Shown piece after piece: positions 1 to 11,900 of a stretch of DNA of 64,000 nt; within the stretch, counting starts at the first letter, position 1, and each line of letters opens with the position of its first letter. The notes under the pieces are model-generated. The model saw only the letters and a list, made by a program, of their open reading frames with translations, was not told where the DNA came from and searched no databases. The stretch is taken from NCBI RefSeq assembly GCF_949628265.1, contig NC_088790.1, positions 14,326,545 through 14,390,544 on the forward strand, in the 5' to 3' direction. The DNA is from Cloeon dipterum. Lineage: Eukaryota > Arthropoda > Insecta > Ephemeroptera > Baetidae. The translations under genes were made by a program, and so were the position numbers.

Positions 1-862
1 CAGAGGCGTTGCAATTTCTCATACACGCCTATGGTGCCGTTCGAGAGGCCGTAGCCAAAGCAAGTTTTTTGCAGAGGCGTCAACGAAGTCACGGCTTCTG
101 TTTCGGTCAGCTCACCCATGATTTCGTCATCTTTGAATACACGGATGTCATAGTCAGTGGATCCGACGATCAACTATATAATGAGAGGGTTCACACGCAA
201 ATATATTTTTTTTAATTAATATAAAAACCTCGTTAAAATTATCCGAGTCAAAATCCAAGAGAGCCAGCGAGCAGACAACATCACCAGTAATGGTCCAAAA
301 AACTTCGTTCCCTTGGAAATCAAATCCGACTATAGTGCAGTTCCCACCGGCGATTACAACAGGCTTCCCCATTTTTCCTAAACGCCCGATGGTCAAAACT
401 TTCACTCCCTCTGGTACCTTTGTAATTTGTATTAATTTAGCTCATCTGCATACATTATTTCTCTTTTACTTCTTTGTAAAAAATGTCCATGTTCTTTTCA
501 ACATCGTAAACGAGAATGCTTCTTGGCGAGCCAACAACCAGAAAATCCCTCTCGCTCTCTGGATCCAACTGACCAGATTGGATGCAGGTTATTGTCTGGT
601 TCAGGTTGAGCATCACGACTTCCTTGCTCGCATCACTTGAACAAATGCGGCCCGAACTTCCAGAGAGTTTTTTGTGAGGCGAATGGATGAATATCTGATT
701 TATTGTGATTAAATAAAAATGACACACTAAAATGAAGGGGAATAATACTTTATCTGAAGCTGTCGCAGCTGTTAACGAAGGGTGCGTTCCGTCATAGTAT
801 CCAAGGGTAACACAACCTGCAACCACTGGATGGTGCAGATTGAAGGTGTAAATCGGCTGCAT
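1..862 (-). CDS. BBS2: BBSome subunit BBS2, N-terminal part (partial)
   Basis: Subunit of the BBSome, the coat-like complex that moves membrane proteins in and out of cilia. Four coding exons are visible on the minus strand: 749-862 (start ATG at 860-862), 470-694, 229-417 and 1-173; the rest lies beyond base 1. Phases are 0 at every join, giving 233 residues. The N-terminal beta-propeller follows animal BBS2 closely: [10 protein letters not shown] near residue 21, AGGNC and VFWTITGD in exon 3, and [10 protein letters not shown] then LSNGTIGVY in exon 4. Exon 3 uses an unusual AAG acceptor. The first intron is only 54 bp. A 5' UTR intron may end just before the ATG (CTACAG). Transcription diverges from NOPCHAP1. 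The identity is secure; the C-terminal two thirds is outside the window. Confidence 0.93.
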
Positions 863-1777
863 AATGCTGTAGACACATTAAAAATATAGCAAATTTTGAC
901 AGAAGAAAGCATCACGTGCAGCACATATGTCAAGAAATTGCATAACTTGTAAATTTTGCAGGCGTATCGCAGCCTACTAGAGATTTATGTACTAGTTAGT
1001 TATTTGTAACACTGCGAGAAAAATAAAATCTTGTTGTTTTGAACTAAAAATGTTGCAAATATCTAAGCGCATACCTGGTTTAGTTTTGTGAGACGAAGGA
1101 ATTCCGTGGTAGCCGCCAAACTGAAAAAAGCGCGCCAGCGAACACGCCATCTGCTCATATTTTGCTGCGGCTATGTTTATATAGCGCAAGTATAAAAGCA
1201 GTCAAGTGGAGAATACATTAAATTTCAATAAATTCATCGAGGAGGAAGAGGTAAAAATTCAATTCAGTATACCTATGATAACGCTTTTTAAGATTTTTTT
1301 CTCCTATTTACGAACCAATATATCAGCAGAGGCTGTCATGAGGGCTTAAAGTTTTCAAAAAAATAATGCTTGGCAGTATATTTTGATTGAAATATATTAT
1401 TTTAAAAGTTAATAACAAGTGAAGTTCTATATATAATTATAGTATTGCCTAATTTCACTAATTTACTCCATTTTTGACGATATATTCTTTTAATATTTTT
1501 CAGTTTCTTCTGACACTTTTTAAATGCATATTTTTTCATGGTTAAATCGATATTAAAATAATTAAAAAAAAATTTCTTGCACAACAGTCACCAAAAATGT
1601 CAACATGGAATTATTAAAAAAAACGCTTGTGGATCAAAACGACTATATTAATATATATTAATACTATACTTGTTAAATTATTTAAAGAGAAATTAAGTTG
1701 CCCTCTTTCATCAATCTATTATTTTTGAATTTTTGAGTTTTTGGCAACCTGACTAAATAGTCTGGTTTATGATAATA
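863..1777. other. BBS2 upstream / intergenic DNA
   Basis: A+T-rich sequence between the BBS2 start and the hairpin element. It should hold the BBS2 promoter and 5' UTR. I looked for an RFX X-box of the kind often found at cilia genes and saw no convincing match. No coding signal was found on either strand. Confidence 0.5.
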
Positions 1778-2028
1778 ATTATGGGGGGCTCACACTTTCC
1801 GCTCACTCACACTTCTCGCTCTGATGGGAAGATTCAATGTTAATCCCTATCCTAGCGAGAAGTGTGAGTTGGGCGAAAATGGTGAGTCTGCCATATGTCA
1901 TTATAATAAGTATGGCAGACTCACCATTTTCGCCCAACTCACACTTCTCGCTAGGATAGGGATTAACATTGAATCTTCCCATCAGAGCGAGAAGTGTGAG
2001 TGAGCGTAAAGTGTGAGTCCCCCATAAT
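1778..2028. repeat. Near-perfect 118-bp inverted repeat (long hairpin)
   Basis: Left arm 1778-1895 and right arm 1911-2028 are reverse complements over 118 bp with two mismatches, separated by a 15-nt loop. Each arm also holds a smaller internal inverted repeat: CTCACACTTCTCGCT near 1806-1820 and its complement near 1854-1868. The transcript of either strand would fold into a long dsRNA stem. It may be a foldback/MITE-type element or a hairpin RNA source. It carries no ORF of note. It sits between the divergent BBS2 and NOPCHAP1 genes, about 290 bp before the NOPCHAP1 ATG. Confidence 0.95.
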
Positions 2029-2318
2029 AAGATAATTAAAATGCGAATCCTGAATTCCCTCGCGCGCTGATGCCCAACTAAAGCGACAGAGCTATCATCT
2101 ATCGGTCTTTAGTGCAAGTCTTGGGCTTTTTGTACACTCTCAATTCTCATTGGTGGAGGGTGTGGGTTGCTCAGTGATCAAATCATAACATAAACAACAC
2201 TTTAACCACGCGCTTATTCACGTCCACAAAAGAGCTGCGATAGGGAACTTTACCTTCAAATTTCCCTTGTAAAGTCGTGAAGGAAATAATACTCGATCAT
2301 CTTGTTACCTTCGTCGAA

Positions 2319-2907
2319 ATGTCATCGACATCAGGTTCAAATAAAAAATCTGTGAAATTAATCACAGCCGTGCAAGATCCAGCTTTGCTTGACATGAGCC
2401 GTGAGTATCAGGTCCACCCCTGAAGTTGTCTAAATATTCAAAGATTTATTTTATCAGAGTCCGAACGAGCGATCACCAAACTTTTGGACAAAAAAGGTGA
2501 GGCAAAGGCGCCGAAAATCATGCCAATACCTCGGAGTGCCGTCTTAGAAAGAGTGATTCAGTTCCTGCCGAAAATGGAAGAAGCCCAAAGGAAACTAGAA
2601 GATGTGCAAGACAAATCAGAGCTGGACATTGAGAACATCAGTGAAGAACACAAGGACAACTATATTCAATTCGTAAGTTTGGTGCCTGATTTTAGAGCGA
2701 AGGGTTATGTGCTGTATTAATTTTTTGCTTCAGGATTTAGCACTTGCAAATCTCAACAATGAAATACTAGCTCACCTGGACGATGAAGACTCCTCAAGTG
2801 ATGAATCATCAAGTGCTAGTGATTCTGATTGTGAGACAGACTTACAAGGAAATAACGTTGAAAAGTCTAAGAGCTCAAAGAGCAAAAATTTAATTACTGA
2901 ACTCTAA
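2319..2907 (+). CDS. NOPCHAP1: NOP protein chaperone 1-like (C12orf45 family)
   Basis: Three exons, 2319-2400, 2458-2672 and 2734-2907, with matching phases, give a 156-residue acidic protein. The family protein helps load the box C/D snoRNP protein NOP58 through the R2TP chaperone system, so it acts in snoRNP assembly. The match rests on the conserved core: AVLERVIQFLPKMEEAQRKL resembles the human block LLDQVQTFLPQM, and DIENISEEHKDNYIQFDLAL resembles NIENIDGPHSKVIQMDVAL. The C-terminus is a Ser/Asp/Glu-rich tail (EDSSSDESSS) ending in Lys/Ser, also as in the family. The start is the first ATG of exon 1, preceded by TCGAA. A poly(A) signal follows 36 bp after the stop. Overall identity is low outside the core, so the call is good but not certain. 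Confidence 0.8.
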
Positions 2908-2943
2908 TTTTGCACCACTACAATTCCTGCTGCCTGAAAATGA

Positions 2944-2949
2944 AATAAA
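2944..2949 (+). terminator. Poly(A) signal of NOPCHAP1
   Basis: AATAAA 36 bp downstream of the TAA stop, the expected place for a short 3' UTR. Confidence 0.7.
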
Positions 2950-3547
2950 GATAAAGAAACTATAATATCGTGATGTTGAACTTAATTATGCAAAGTTTAT
3001 TTTGTAAATGCTCATCCATAAAGTGTTTACATAGTCATCACACAGTTGTATTAATTACACACTTATGTTTTTACATACGAGCTGCAATAAGATATATTTT
3101 TGAAGTTGATTTACAATCTGCTTATTAGCCACTTTTGGTTCAGCTGTAAATACACATTCCAAGCGCAGCATTTCTTTGGAAACAGCTTGATTAACATGCA
3201 ATGATGTAGGACTAGCAGATAAAGTGTGGGTAATTTTACGAATACAAAATGCTCAAACTATAGACGAGGATTGCAATAATTGAAATAAATATCACAGCTA
3301 AATTATAATGATTCAAAGACTATTTAAGAAAATACAACACAGAAGTGTGCAAACATGATTTGAGCGCAGAGGCAAAAATTATGTGCTAAAAATGATATGG
3401 AATTCATTATCTGGAGGTGTAAAGTTAATCCTTTTTAGCGTTAGGGTTATTTACAAGTGAAGGCGATAACAATAGCACAGTTATGACTATAATAAGTAGG
3501 TGCCACCAGGGAATTTCAGAGGCAGTGGGAGCAGAGCCCTCCCCTAG
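2950..3547. other. Convergent 3' region between NOPCHAP1 and KIF3B
   Basis: A+T-rich noncoding sequence between the two converging genes; most is probably KIF3B 3' UTR. A minus-strand AATAAA lies at 2996-3001, which would give a UTR of about 550 bp and place the two gene ends within about 60 bp of each other. No other feature seen. Confidence 0.45.
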
Positions 3548-6500
3548 CTATTTGGGGACTAGACCCCTCGCTTGAGGGAATGAAGAAGTTGGTGACGAGC
3601 TTGACGACGAACAACTTTTCACAGCTGCACTCTTAGCTCTGAAAATGACAGGTACCAAAATTATATTTAAAATTGCATAGCAATCAGAAAAATGATATAA
3701 ATATATTTTAACAATCGTTGGAAATAAATTATTTAACTTTAAATTTAAGAGTTTTTCCCTAAGAGAGATTTTCGATTGAATGAATCAAGCTAGTGAAAAT
3801 TCTCTTCATGGTCATCAGTTATCAAGAAAAATAGTGATAAATTCAATAATTCAAAGATTTACTAATGTCAAAATTATTAAAAAAAAGCCAATTTTAACAG
3901 CTTAAAGCAAACTAATTACACAGATGTGAACTTTTACGTTTTATGGCCAACATCATGAATGAAAAAAAATAACTAAACCTAAAACGGAAAAATTAAATCA
4001 ATTACCGCGTTGGTTTTGTTTGTTTATCTCGACGTTCGGCCCGGATCCTGCCTTGGGCCAAGAGGGACGCAGCACTCGCATCGATATCAATGTCCGCTTC
4101 TTTTGGGTCAACAGAGTTAAGAGCGGCGTCCAAAACAGCCTGAATCTTTGGAGAGACGCGAGGACCTTCGTAGTCCATCGTGGTTCGCAGTGGCATATCA
4201 AGCTCCAGAGAAAGAATATTTTCTCCCTGCAAGAATATAAGAATTTCAAAAAAATTTAGGCTGGAAAAAAATTAAATGCGTTTTAATTTTTTTAACGCTG
4301 AACTAGCAAAGTTATGATTTTATTAAAAGATCTTTAATATTTTGAAAATATGCAAAAGATTGAGCATATTTTAAGAATAACCCAAAATTGTAAAATATAA
4401 ATTTACTGGCTATACAACATGGCAGTAAACTTGTAGGTTTTGCGGTTTAGAAACGTTTTATTGTAGAAAAATGATTTAAAATTAACATCCCAAAGTTTTA
4501 TTCTCAAGCTTCTTCTTACAATTTTAAAACGTGCATGACTCAAACTAAAAGGTTTCAATTTGAAACTTGCAATTCAAAGTAAATAAAAATAAAATAATTC
4601 AGCAAATTGAAGTAAAATAGTGTGTTCAATTGCATACCTTATATCTTGGGCTTCCTCCCATGAAAGACGACATTCGTGCGTATTCGGAGACCGGTCGTCT
4701 CGAACCAGCAGCTGAGACTGGGCGGCTGTTGGTCTGCGGAGCCACTTGCGCCAGTGGCAGCAAGAAAAAAGCGTCTTCATCCTCATCATACGCAATGCGC
4801 TGGCGGATCTTGTTCTTCTCGTCAGCGGGAATGAAGTTTTCAATGATGAGGTATTTGAGCTTTAGCTCTTTGGTCAATTCGTTTTGCGTGTGCATGCACT
4901 CTCGACGCTCCCGATCATTCATTTCGTTCAACTACAATGATTATGAGTAAAATTGGATGGAATTAGAATTAGAAAACCAACCTCGTGGAGTTCCTGTTTA
5001 GCACCTTGTAGTTTGGAAAAGACTTTCCGCAGTCTTTTTGTGGTCTGAGCAATGTCTTGTTGCAGATTTGAGTGAGTCTCTCGCATCTCAAGCGCGCACT
5101 CTTCTTGCTCTTCCAAAAGTTGATGCATTTCCCGTTCTCGTTGCTGCCAAATTTCACAATATTTTAGAAATCACGATAATTAGTATTCAAAACAAACCTT
5201 CTGTTCCGCAATTTCCTGTCTCTGCAGCTCCAAGGCTCTTTGTTGCTCATTTGTGTGGTCTATTATGTTTTTCCCACCGCAGAGAAGTTTACTCTCCAGT
5301 TCTTTGATTTTGTCCTCAAGATGGCCTTTTTGCGCTTTTTCCTTTTCTAGCGCCTCTTCCTTCTGTTTTACCTCCTGCAGAAGTTTTTCTTTCTCCTCAC
5401 TGACAGCATTTCCGTTTTCGTTGCTCTGGAAGGCAGGGCGTAAGGGATAGGATTTGATCCGCAAATATGTAACTTACAATATTCTCATCTTCCTCCATTT
5501 TCTTGACACCAACGTCCTCAAGTTTCTTCTTCTTCCTTTCCTCAAGGGATGCCTGAATTAGAAAAACGTAAATTTAAATTCTTTAATCTTGCGTATGTAC
5601 TAACTCTGAGTCGCAGGATCTCCTTGTGATACTCTAGCAGCATTGCGTCTTTGATGTCCTGGTTTACCACAGGAGCATTCTTTATTTTCTTTGCCCTTGA
5701 CGCAAATCGTAGTGTGCCAACTGTTTCCTCATAATTGTAGCTGGCTGGGCCAATATTTGCAACGATGACTGTTTTAGAATTTCCTCCCAGAGAATCTGCA
5801 CAGTTGAATGTTGTAATTTTTCCCCTCTGAGGTAAAAAACTGCATACCTTTAAGTAATCTAGTCAACTTGCTGTCTCTGTATGGAATGTGACTCTCTTTG
5901 TCTTTGGTTTTGAGGCTCTCAACTAAAGCTGAAATCACATTTCCAAGTGCCGACAGTGAGAGATTGATATTAGAAGCCTCCTGTTGCCTCACTCCCTGCA
6001 TAACAAAGACAAGTTATTATTTAGAGCATTATATTATATTATATATTATTACAGTGGTGGCTATGAAAGTATAAAATATAACCAAATATTAAAAGAGAGC
6101 ATTTAATTCATTTCGGCATTTCAATGATCAACAAAGTGCTTTACAAGCTCCAAATTTTTCAGGGAACGTCAAACCAGACCTGAAAATTTTTGGTAATTTC
6201 CTTGGAACACGAGTAATTAATGCAGAAACCCCCCCCCCTGATCAGGAAAAAACCAGAAATATCTTTCTGGGTTGGGTTTTCTGGTAAAAACTAGCTGTCA
6301 AACTGTGGAAAAAACTGGACAAACTAAACTGCAAACCATGTTAAAACGGTGCATTTATTGCAGTAAACATTTAGCAGGCATATATTGACAGGAGAAAAAT
6401 GAAATGATAAAGCCCACCTCTGCACCAGTTTTGCTCTGCTTCTCACTGCCTGCCAGGTCAACGAGATTCAGTTTGCCAACTCGAATGACACTGGCCGTGT

Positions 6501-7706
6501 CCAGGGCCGTCTCCTCACACTCGACGGTGATCATGAAAATTGAATGGGACCTAGAACTCTGTCTATTCATCAAGGTGGCACTGGAAATTAAAGATTTTGT
6601 AAGCTAATATTCACGCATCACTGTAAGTTTCAAATTTACCCTATACTACGTTGCTTATTGCCTATGGACATGTAATGTTTGAGATCAGACACACTGTTGC
6701 ACACTTCAGTCAGTAAACCGTCCACAAATACTCCGTTCTCAGGATGCTCACGCAATTTTAGATTCCTCATTTCCTTCGCTAATAAATCTCTGGAAGTTTA
6801 AATTTTGATTAAAATAAAAGTTAATAAAAAAATTGTAAACCCTTCACCTGACTTGCTCTTGATATATTTCCAAATAGCTGCAGCGCACCAGAAACCTCTT
6901 TGTGGCTTGAGACCTGGCAATGTGATTCATGATGTGCTCAAAAGCGAAGGGAATCACTCCCTGCTTTTCAGAATCGTTGGCGATTCCTGACATTTCCCAT
7001 TAGGGTTAACAAAGACGTTATCAAAAGGTTTAAGACATTTCACCTTCCATTGTGTAAGTTTTTCCACTGCCAGTCTGGCCGTATGCAAATATTGTGCCAT
7101 TGAATCCAAGCATGACTGACTCGACCAGAGGATGGAATGCTTCATCATACAGTTCCTGCTGCCTGGAGCTGGAATATTGAACTATCATCAGCAAACGAGA
7201 CATGTGTATAAGAGCAAGTAACGTTACTTGGGGCCATATACTGCGTCATATGTGAACTCGCGCCTGGGCGTTTCTGATTTTCCGCTAGGGCTGTAAACCT
7301 CGACAACTCCACGATCTTGCTGAATTTTTACGACACTGCAATAAAAATATTTCATACATACGTACACCAAAATAAAAATGGTACGGAGTGGTCCAGTTTT
7401 AATTTAGAAATATCTTCAAAGCGTAAAAAAACGTATCAAAATAAAGAATAAGAAAATTTTCCCAAATTGAATATTAAAGAGGAAAAATTTTACCCAGCGA
7501 AAAAGCCAGATTATGTAATTTCAAAGAGGTAAAAATTAAGTATATGTATTTTCTTACGAGGTAAATCCAGCTCGCTTTTCGTCATCACTTAGGGGTCTGC
7601 ACCTAACCACCACCCTGACGCCTTCAGTCTTTGAGGCCGCCTGCAAATTTTACCAGAGCAAACTTTTAAGATAAATTTCTTTCCCTGCGCTCTCATCACC
7701 TACCAT
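3548..7706 (-). CDS. KIF3B: Kinesin-2 motor subunit KIF3B (Klp68D-like)
   Basis: Plus-end motor of heterotrimeric kinesin-2, which drives intraflagellar transport and axonal cargo movement. Fifteen coding exons, in order: 7704-7706 (ATG only), 7558-7640, 7228-7335, 7044-7168, 6848-6986, 6640-6789, 6418-6580, 5848-5995, 5605-5795, 5478-5552, 5198-5425, 4982-5143, 4638-4931, 4006-4226, 3548-3638; 726 residues (human KIF3B 747). The P-loop GQTGSGKT is at 95-102, SSRSH at 211-215 and switch II DLAGSE at 244-249, followed by K where most kinesins have R. A coiled coil covers about 371-590. KIF3B rather than KIF3A is shown by [41 protein letters not shown] and the Ser-rich end with RGLVPK. That last exon is easily missed because the previous exon reads on into a TAA stop at 4002-4004. 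Confidence 0.93.
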
Positions 7707-8226
7707 TTTGAAAAGGCCTTCAAACTGTATCAAAACCTGAAATTAGAGCAAAAGGAATCAATTATTCACGCCGCATCCGACGGGGAAAAATTACAAACAA
7801 TGAGTCACGCAAGTTTCCATGTTCCAACCCCTGAACCTAACTGTTACTGCAATTTCATGCGATGTTTTGGGATACAAGTGATTGCCGGGGACGAAAACTT
7901 GACGTCCTAAGGATAGGAACGCCGCAGCAGTCACTGGTTTAAATGCAAATGTCAAATATACGGCATTTTGAGGCTTCTCAAAGGCCAAATTAAATGCCTG
8001 ATCCAAAGAATGTCGCGAAAGTAAATATGCCGCCCTCTCAGCTGTAATGCCGTCAGACCAATCAGAAGCGGTTCCAGTTTTCAAGTTGAGTGGCGCAAGA
8101 AACAGTATGGGACGATGGATTTGACAGAGCGAATAAGATTATTATACAATTTTATGTAGATTCTAAAAATATAAAAAGGCATATTAATAAGTATTAAACC
8201 TAACATGGGCAATAAACAGTAAAAAT
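7707..8226. promoter_or_regulatory. KIF3B upstream region
   Basis: Sequence upstream of the KIF3B start codon, expected to hold its 5' UTR and promoter. A CCAAT-type motif (ACCAATCAGA) lies near 8057-8066. A 97-codon open frame on the minus strand (7791-8084) resembles nothing I know and is probably part of the leader or chance. Confidence 0.4.
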
Positions 8227-8380
8227 CGTTCTGTTAGCGGAAAAATTGCGAAACTTTTCATCAACCAAAACATAACTTTATTTGTTGTTTTAGGACGAAA
8301 AGGGCAACAAATCAATTCGACAGTGAAAATTTGGATGTTTGTTAATCGATGCGCAATTTAATTTTACCGCGACCAGGACG
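8227..8380. mobile_element. Short TIR element, copy A (MITE-like)
   Basis: A 154-bp noncoding unit with imperfect terminal inverted repeats: the right end reads TTACCGCGACCAGGACG and the left end is a degraded complement. It is homologous along its length to the unit at 27499-27639, sharing AATTGCG, a GAAAATTTGG block and GTTTGTT. No transposase is present, so it would be non-autonomous. It lies between KIF3B and the 3' end of WNK. Confidence 0.75.
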
Positions 8381-8920
8381 AAATAATCAATGGAAACATC
8401 ATTCGTATTATTCATGCAAGAGATTTTCCTCGGCCGAAATTGTATGTCTTGATTATTTCCATAAAATTCATATGCATAGAAATTATATTATTTATAATAC
8501 GCAATTTGCAAAAATTAAAGATTATTGCATGAGTATAGATTAATGATTAAAACTTTATAACCAGTATTTTTTCAGGAGAATCAACTGAAAAATTATTTTG
8601 CTTTGTGGTCAATAATATATATGTAACAAAGCGCGGTATAAAATATTTTGTGAGTTGAGTTCCAGATTTTATAAACCGCATGTACACCTTTAATGGAAAT
8701 TCTAATCAATGCTGGGAAATCATATCTATAGATATTCATTTTTTCCAAAAAATATCTGCCATAAATTATTGAAGGTTGAAATGATAGGCGCTAACTTTCA
8801 TGATGCTGAAATTATCTTTCATTAATTTATTCAATTTTTATGAGTTACATCACAATATCAATCATCTTAACAAGCAAAAAAAGTTCCAAGTTTTTCGGTT
8901 CCAAAAGTGAGTGGGTTGCC
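8381..8920. other. WNK 3' flank
   Basis: A+T-rich noncoding DNA. The WNK 3' UTR should cover the right end, with a poly(A) signal at 8826-8831. Nothing else seen. Confidence 0.5.
8826..8831 (-). terminator. Poly(A) signal of WNK
   Basis: AATAAA on the minus strand, 90 bp past the WNK stop codon. Confidence 0.55.
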
Positions 8921-11900
8921 TCATGCTTTGTCGAGTTTCGGAGCCAGAAACTGCGGGTAAGTCATGTAACCACCGTCAGCCAGTTTAATGGCTCCATCTT
9001 GACTCATGGAGGCTGGATATAAAAGGAACCCCCTGGGAGGCGAGTGACTTCCGTCAGGATACTGCATAGCCAGCAGAGGAGCAGCTTGACTGGGCTTGGG
9101 CAAAGCCATAGAAGCTGGAGGGCGAGCCTACAACAGGAAGATCACAATGAAGAAGGCGACAACTACTAGCGGAGTGAGCAAGTAAGGCGGCATGCAGTTG
9201 ATTAACATAATCGCGGCAATTACTAGGAAACAGAGTTGGTTCGTCGCGAAGTGGTGCTGGTGCTCTTCCATGGGCCGGACCTGCGCGGACAATTCGTAAG
9301 GCAGGTGTCCGTAGACTTGCGACGGGTGCACCAACGGGCTTTGTGCTCGCTCAGCCAGGTAGGCCTGCGCAGGGTCGCTTCCTGTCGACGGTCTGCGGTG
9401 GTACTGGCTTGAATAGCGATTCATGTGTTCCATCGTAAACATTTCAAACTCAAGCTTTTGGCGTTTCTGTAGCTCCTCCAATTCGCGGTGGTGCCTATTC
9501 AATAATTACAATTAAATTTGATGGAAAAATCTACTCACTGCTAGATTGACAATTGTGATGGGCATATGCTTTTAGTTTCATGAAAGTCTGCAAATTAAAG
9601 ACAAAAATTTTCATGTTGGAGCAGAACGTAACCAGGATTTACTTTGCGAACTGTTAATTTTAATTAAATGCTTCATAACTTCTGATTCAGAAATTTCATA
9701 TAAAAAGAACAATTTGATTACAAAAAAAATCGGTTTTTGTTTTTGTAAATTTGGTTGAAAGTTAGGGAAAATGTTAAATTCCAAGTCATTTTATAGAAAA
9801 AATAGCTGTTATTACCTCTCGAGAAGCAGCTTCAGATCTCTTTGATATACAGGATCATTCTCTGGGTGGTATTGCGCAATACTGGGGTGAAATTTGCTCT
9901 CCTGAATCAAGAAAAGGAAAATAAGGCGTGAGTGTTGTGTTTCATAGAAAGTCCAGACTAGGATTATTCTGTAAAAGCAAAGCAAGTGGCATGAGTAGCA
10001 AAGCCTCGTAAAATGTGACCGAAACAAAGCACAATTAAAATGTCTTTGGGGTTTCACATTGGCTTTTGCTACGATCATGACGATGTTTGAAGCTGCAATT
10101 GATTAATTAGCTGCGTAAGTGTTATCTGAAACATGTTGTCAAGACAAATAATTAGTACAACAAATGCAATAACGGAAGTAAAACTAGGTTACGACTAAAC
10201 ACAAGCAAACTACACTAATAAAGGGTCAATAGGAATTCTGGATTTTCATCAAATTCCGGAGGCTAAGTGCTAGCAACAGTTTTTTCTGCAAACTACTATA
10301 GGAAAAGGGAAGGTTCAAGGTCGCCACCACCACCGTCACCAGTGTGCTCGCGTAAACATAGATATGTATAATAAAAATGATGTGGTATATGTAGAGAAAT
10401 TGCGCCAGTCGTGGGAGAAGCGAGTGTCCACCCCGTACATGCTCGCGTACCGCGTATCGCCGACTGGCGGGACGCGCGAACCGCGTCTCCAGTTCATCGT
10501 CAGCGTCCAGGTCGGACACGTCCGTGTCATCAGACGAGGAAACCCCCACCGGCTGGTACATCCAGGAGGCGCCGCCGGCGTGGACCGTGTGGTAGTTGCT
10601 AGCAGCGCTCGGCATCGACTGCACCCCCTTCTTCACTTTGCTCAGGTTGGACAGGCTGCGCGCGTGCTTCAGCTTGGCCTGCAGCAGGAAGCGCGGCTCG
10701 TCCTTCGCACGGCGCGCCTTCGCGGCCATTCGCAACACGTTTAATTATATTGGCATCTCGCAAACCGACTAAATAAATCGAAAGGCACACAATTCTGCTT
10801 GCTAAAGCGTTTCTTGAAAGAATATTTTTGGCAGTTTTTTTCATCCAGCACTATTTAAATGCAAAGCCACTAATTGCAGAGAAATAATATATTCATATCG
10901 TTTGCTCCGTGAGTTGAGTGAAATGAATGAATGGTGCATGAAGAGGGATAAAAAAATAAATTTATGAATTATCTAAAATTTAGAAAGCAGCATGATTTGT
11001 TTAAATGCTAAGTAGCGGGACCCGCACATTTATCATCGCTTTTGCTCAACTTCCCCACAGCTACTTGCTTTAAGCAGCTTTAAGAAAAACGCAGGACCTT
11101 GCTTAAAAGGAAACTCTAAGAATACAACGTAGAAGTTTTGATCGTGTTGTATTTAATGAGCTGAGAACTATATCCAGGAGTTATTTTTCGATTTGATAAA
11201 ATTTAAGGTGTTAAACTCCACAGGTTGTTATTCTTTAGGGCATAACATACAATGAGAATTGATTTAAAATCGATCGTTGAAGCCAATATTTTTTAAATCA
11301 TGGTTATCAACTTGATGAGACGAATTTATCAAAGTTACAATTTTTATTTTGCAGAAAAGTTCCTGTATTTTTGGCTTTAGCTGATAAAATCGTAATTAGC
11401 TCATAAATAGTTAGAGAAAACTTTCATAGCTGACTACTAGGTCAGGTAGCTGTATTTTATTCACTGGGGAAATCCTTATTTTTTTACTTTACTAGATTCA
11501 GCATTAATAAACTTTTTTCAAATGTAAAAAACGCAAGAAAATAATTACATATGGTTAACTATTTGAAAACTTACTAGGCCAGAGAAAAACATATAAATAA
11601 AAATTTAAGTGCGCCTTGGAATGTAAAAAATGGCCCAATGATTCTTTACCAAACATTTACAACTGACCAAATTTATCTTAATTTATCAAAAACAGTATAA
11701 TTAATTAGTTCAAAGTTGAAATTTTCTGCAAAGTACCCTAACTTCCTAAGACCAATCCATCATTCACATCAAGAAAGCCAACACCAATTTAATGGTTTTA
11801 CCAAAAAATAAAACGTGTCGCATACCTAGTTTCCATGCCAAATAACCCTATAATGTTTGCTTTAAAAACTCTGAAGGAAAATTACCAAAAACAAGGCCTG

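Noticed and set aside
863-1200. RFX X-box upstream of BBS2 (GTAGCCGCCAAAC near 1110)
   Set aside because: Only a partial resemblance to the X-box consensus; not enough to call.
4002-4005. In-frame stop right after KQTKPTR taken as the KIF3B C-terminus
   Set aside because: The donor GTAATT at 4005-4004 precedes the stop, and the next exon (3548-3638) restores the conserved KIF3B end in phase.
7791-8084. 97-codon minus-strand open frame upstream of KIF3B as a separate gene
   Set aside because: No recognised domain and no splice or start context that supports it; more likely leader sequence or chance.
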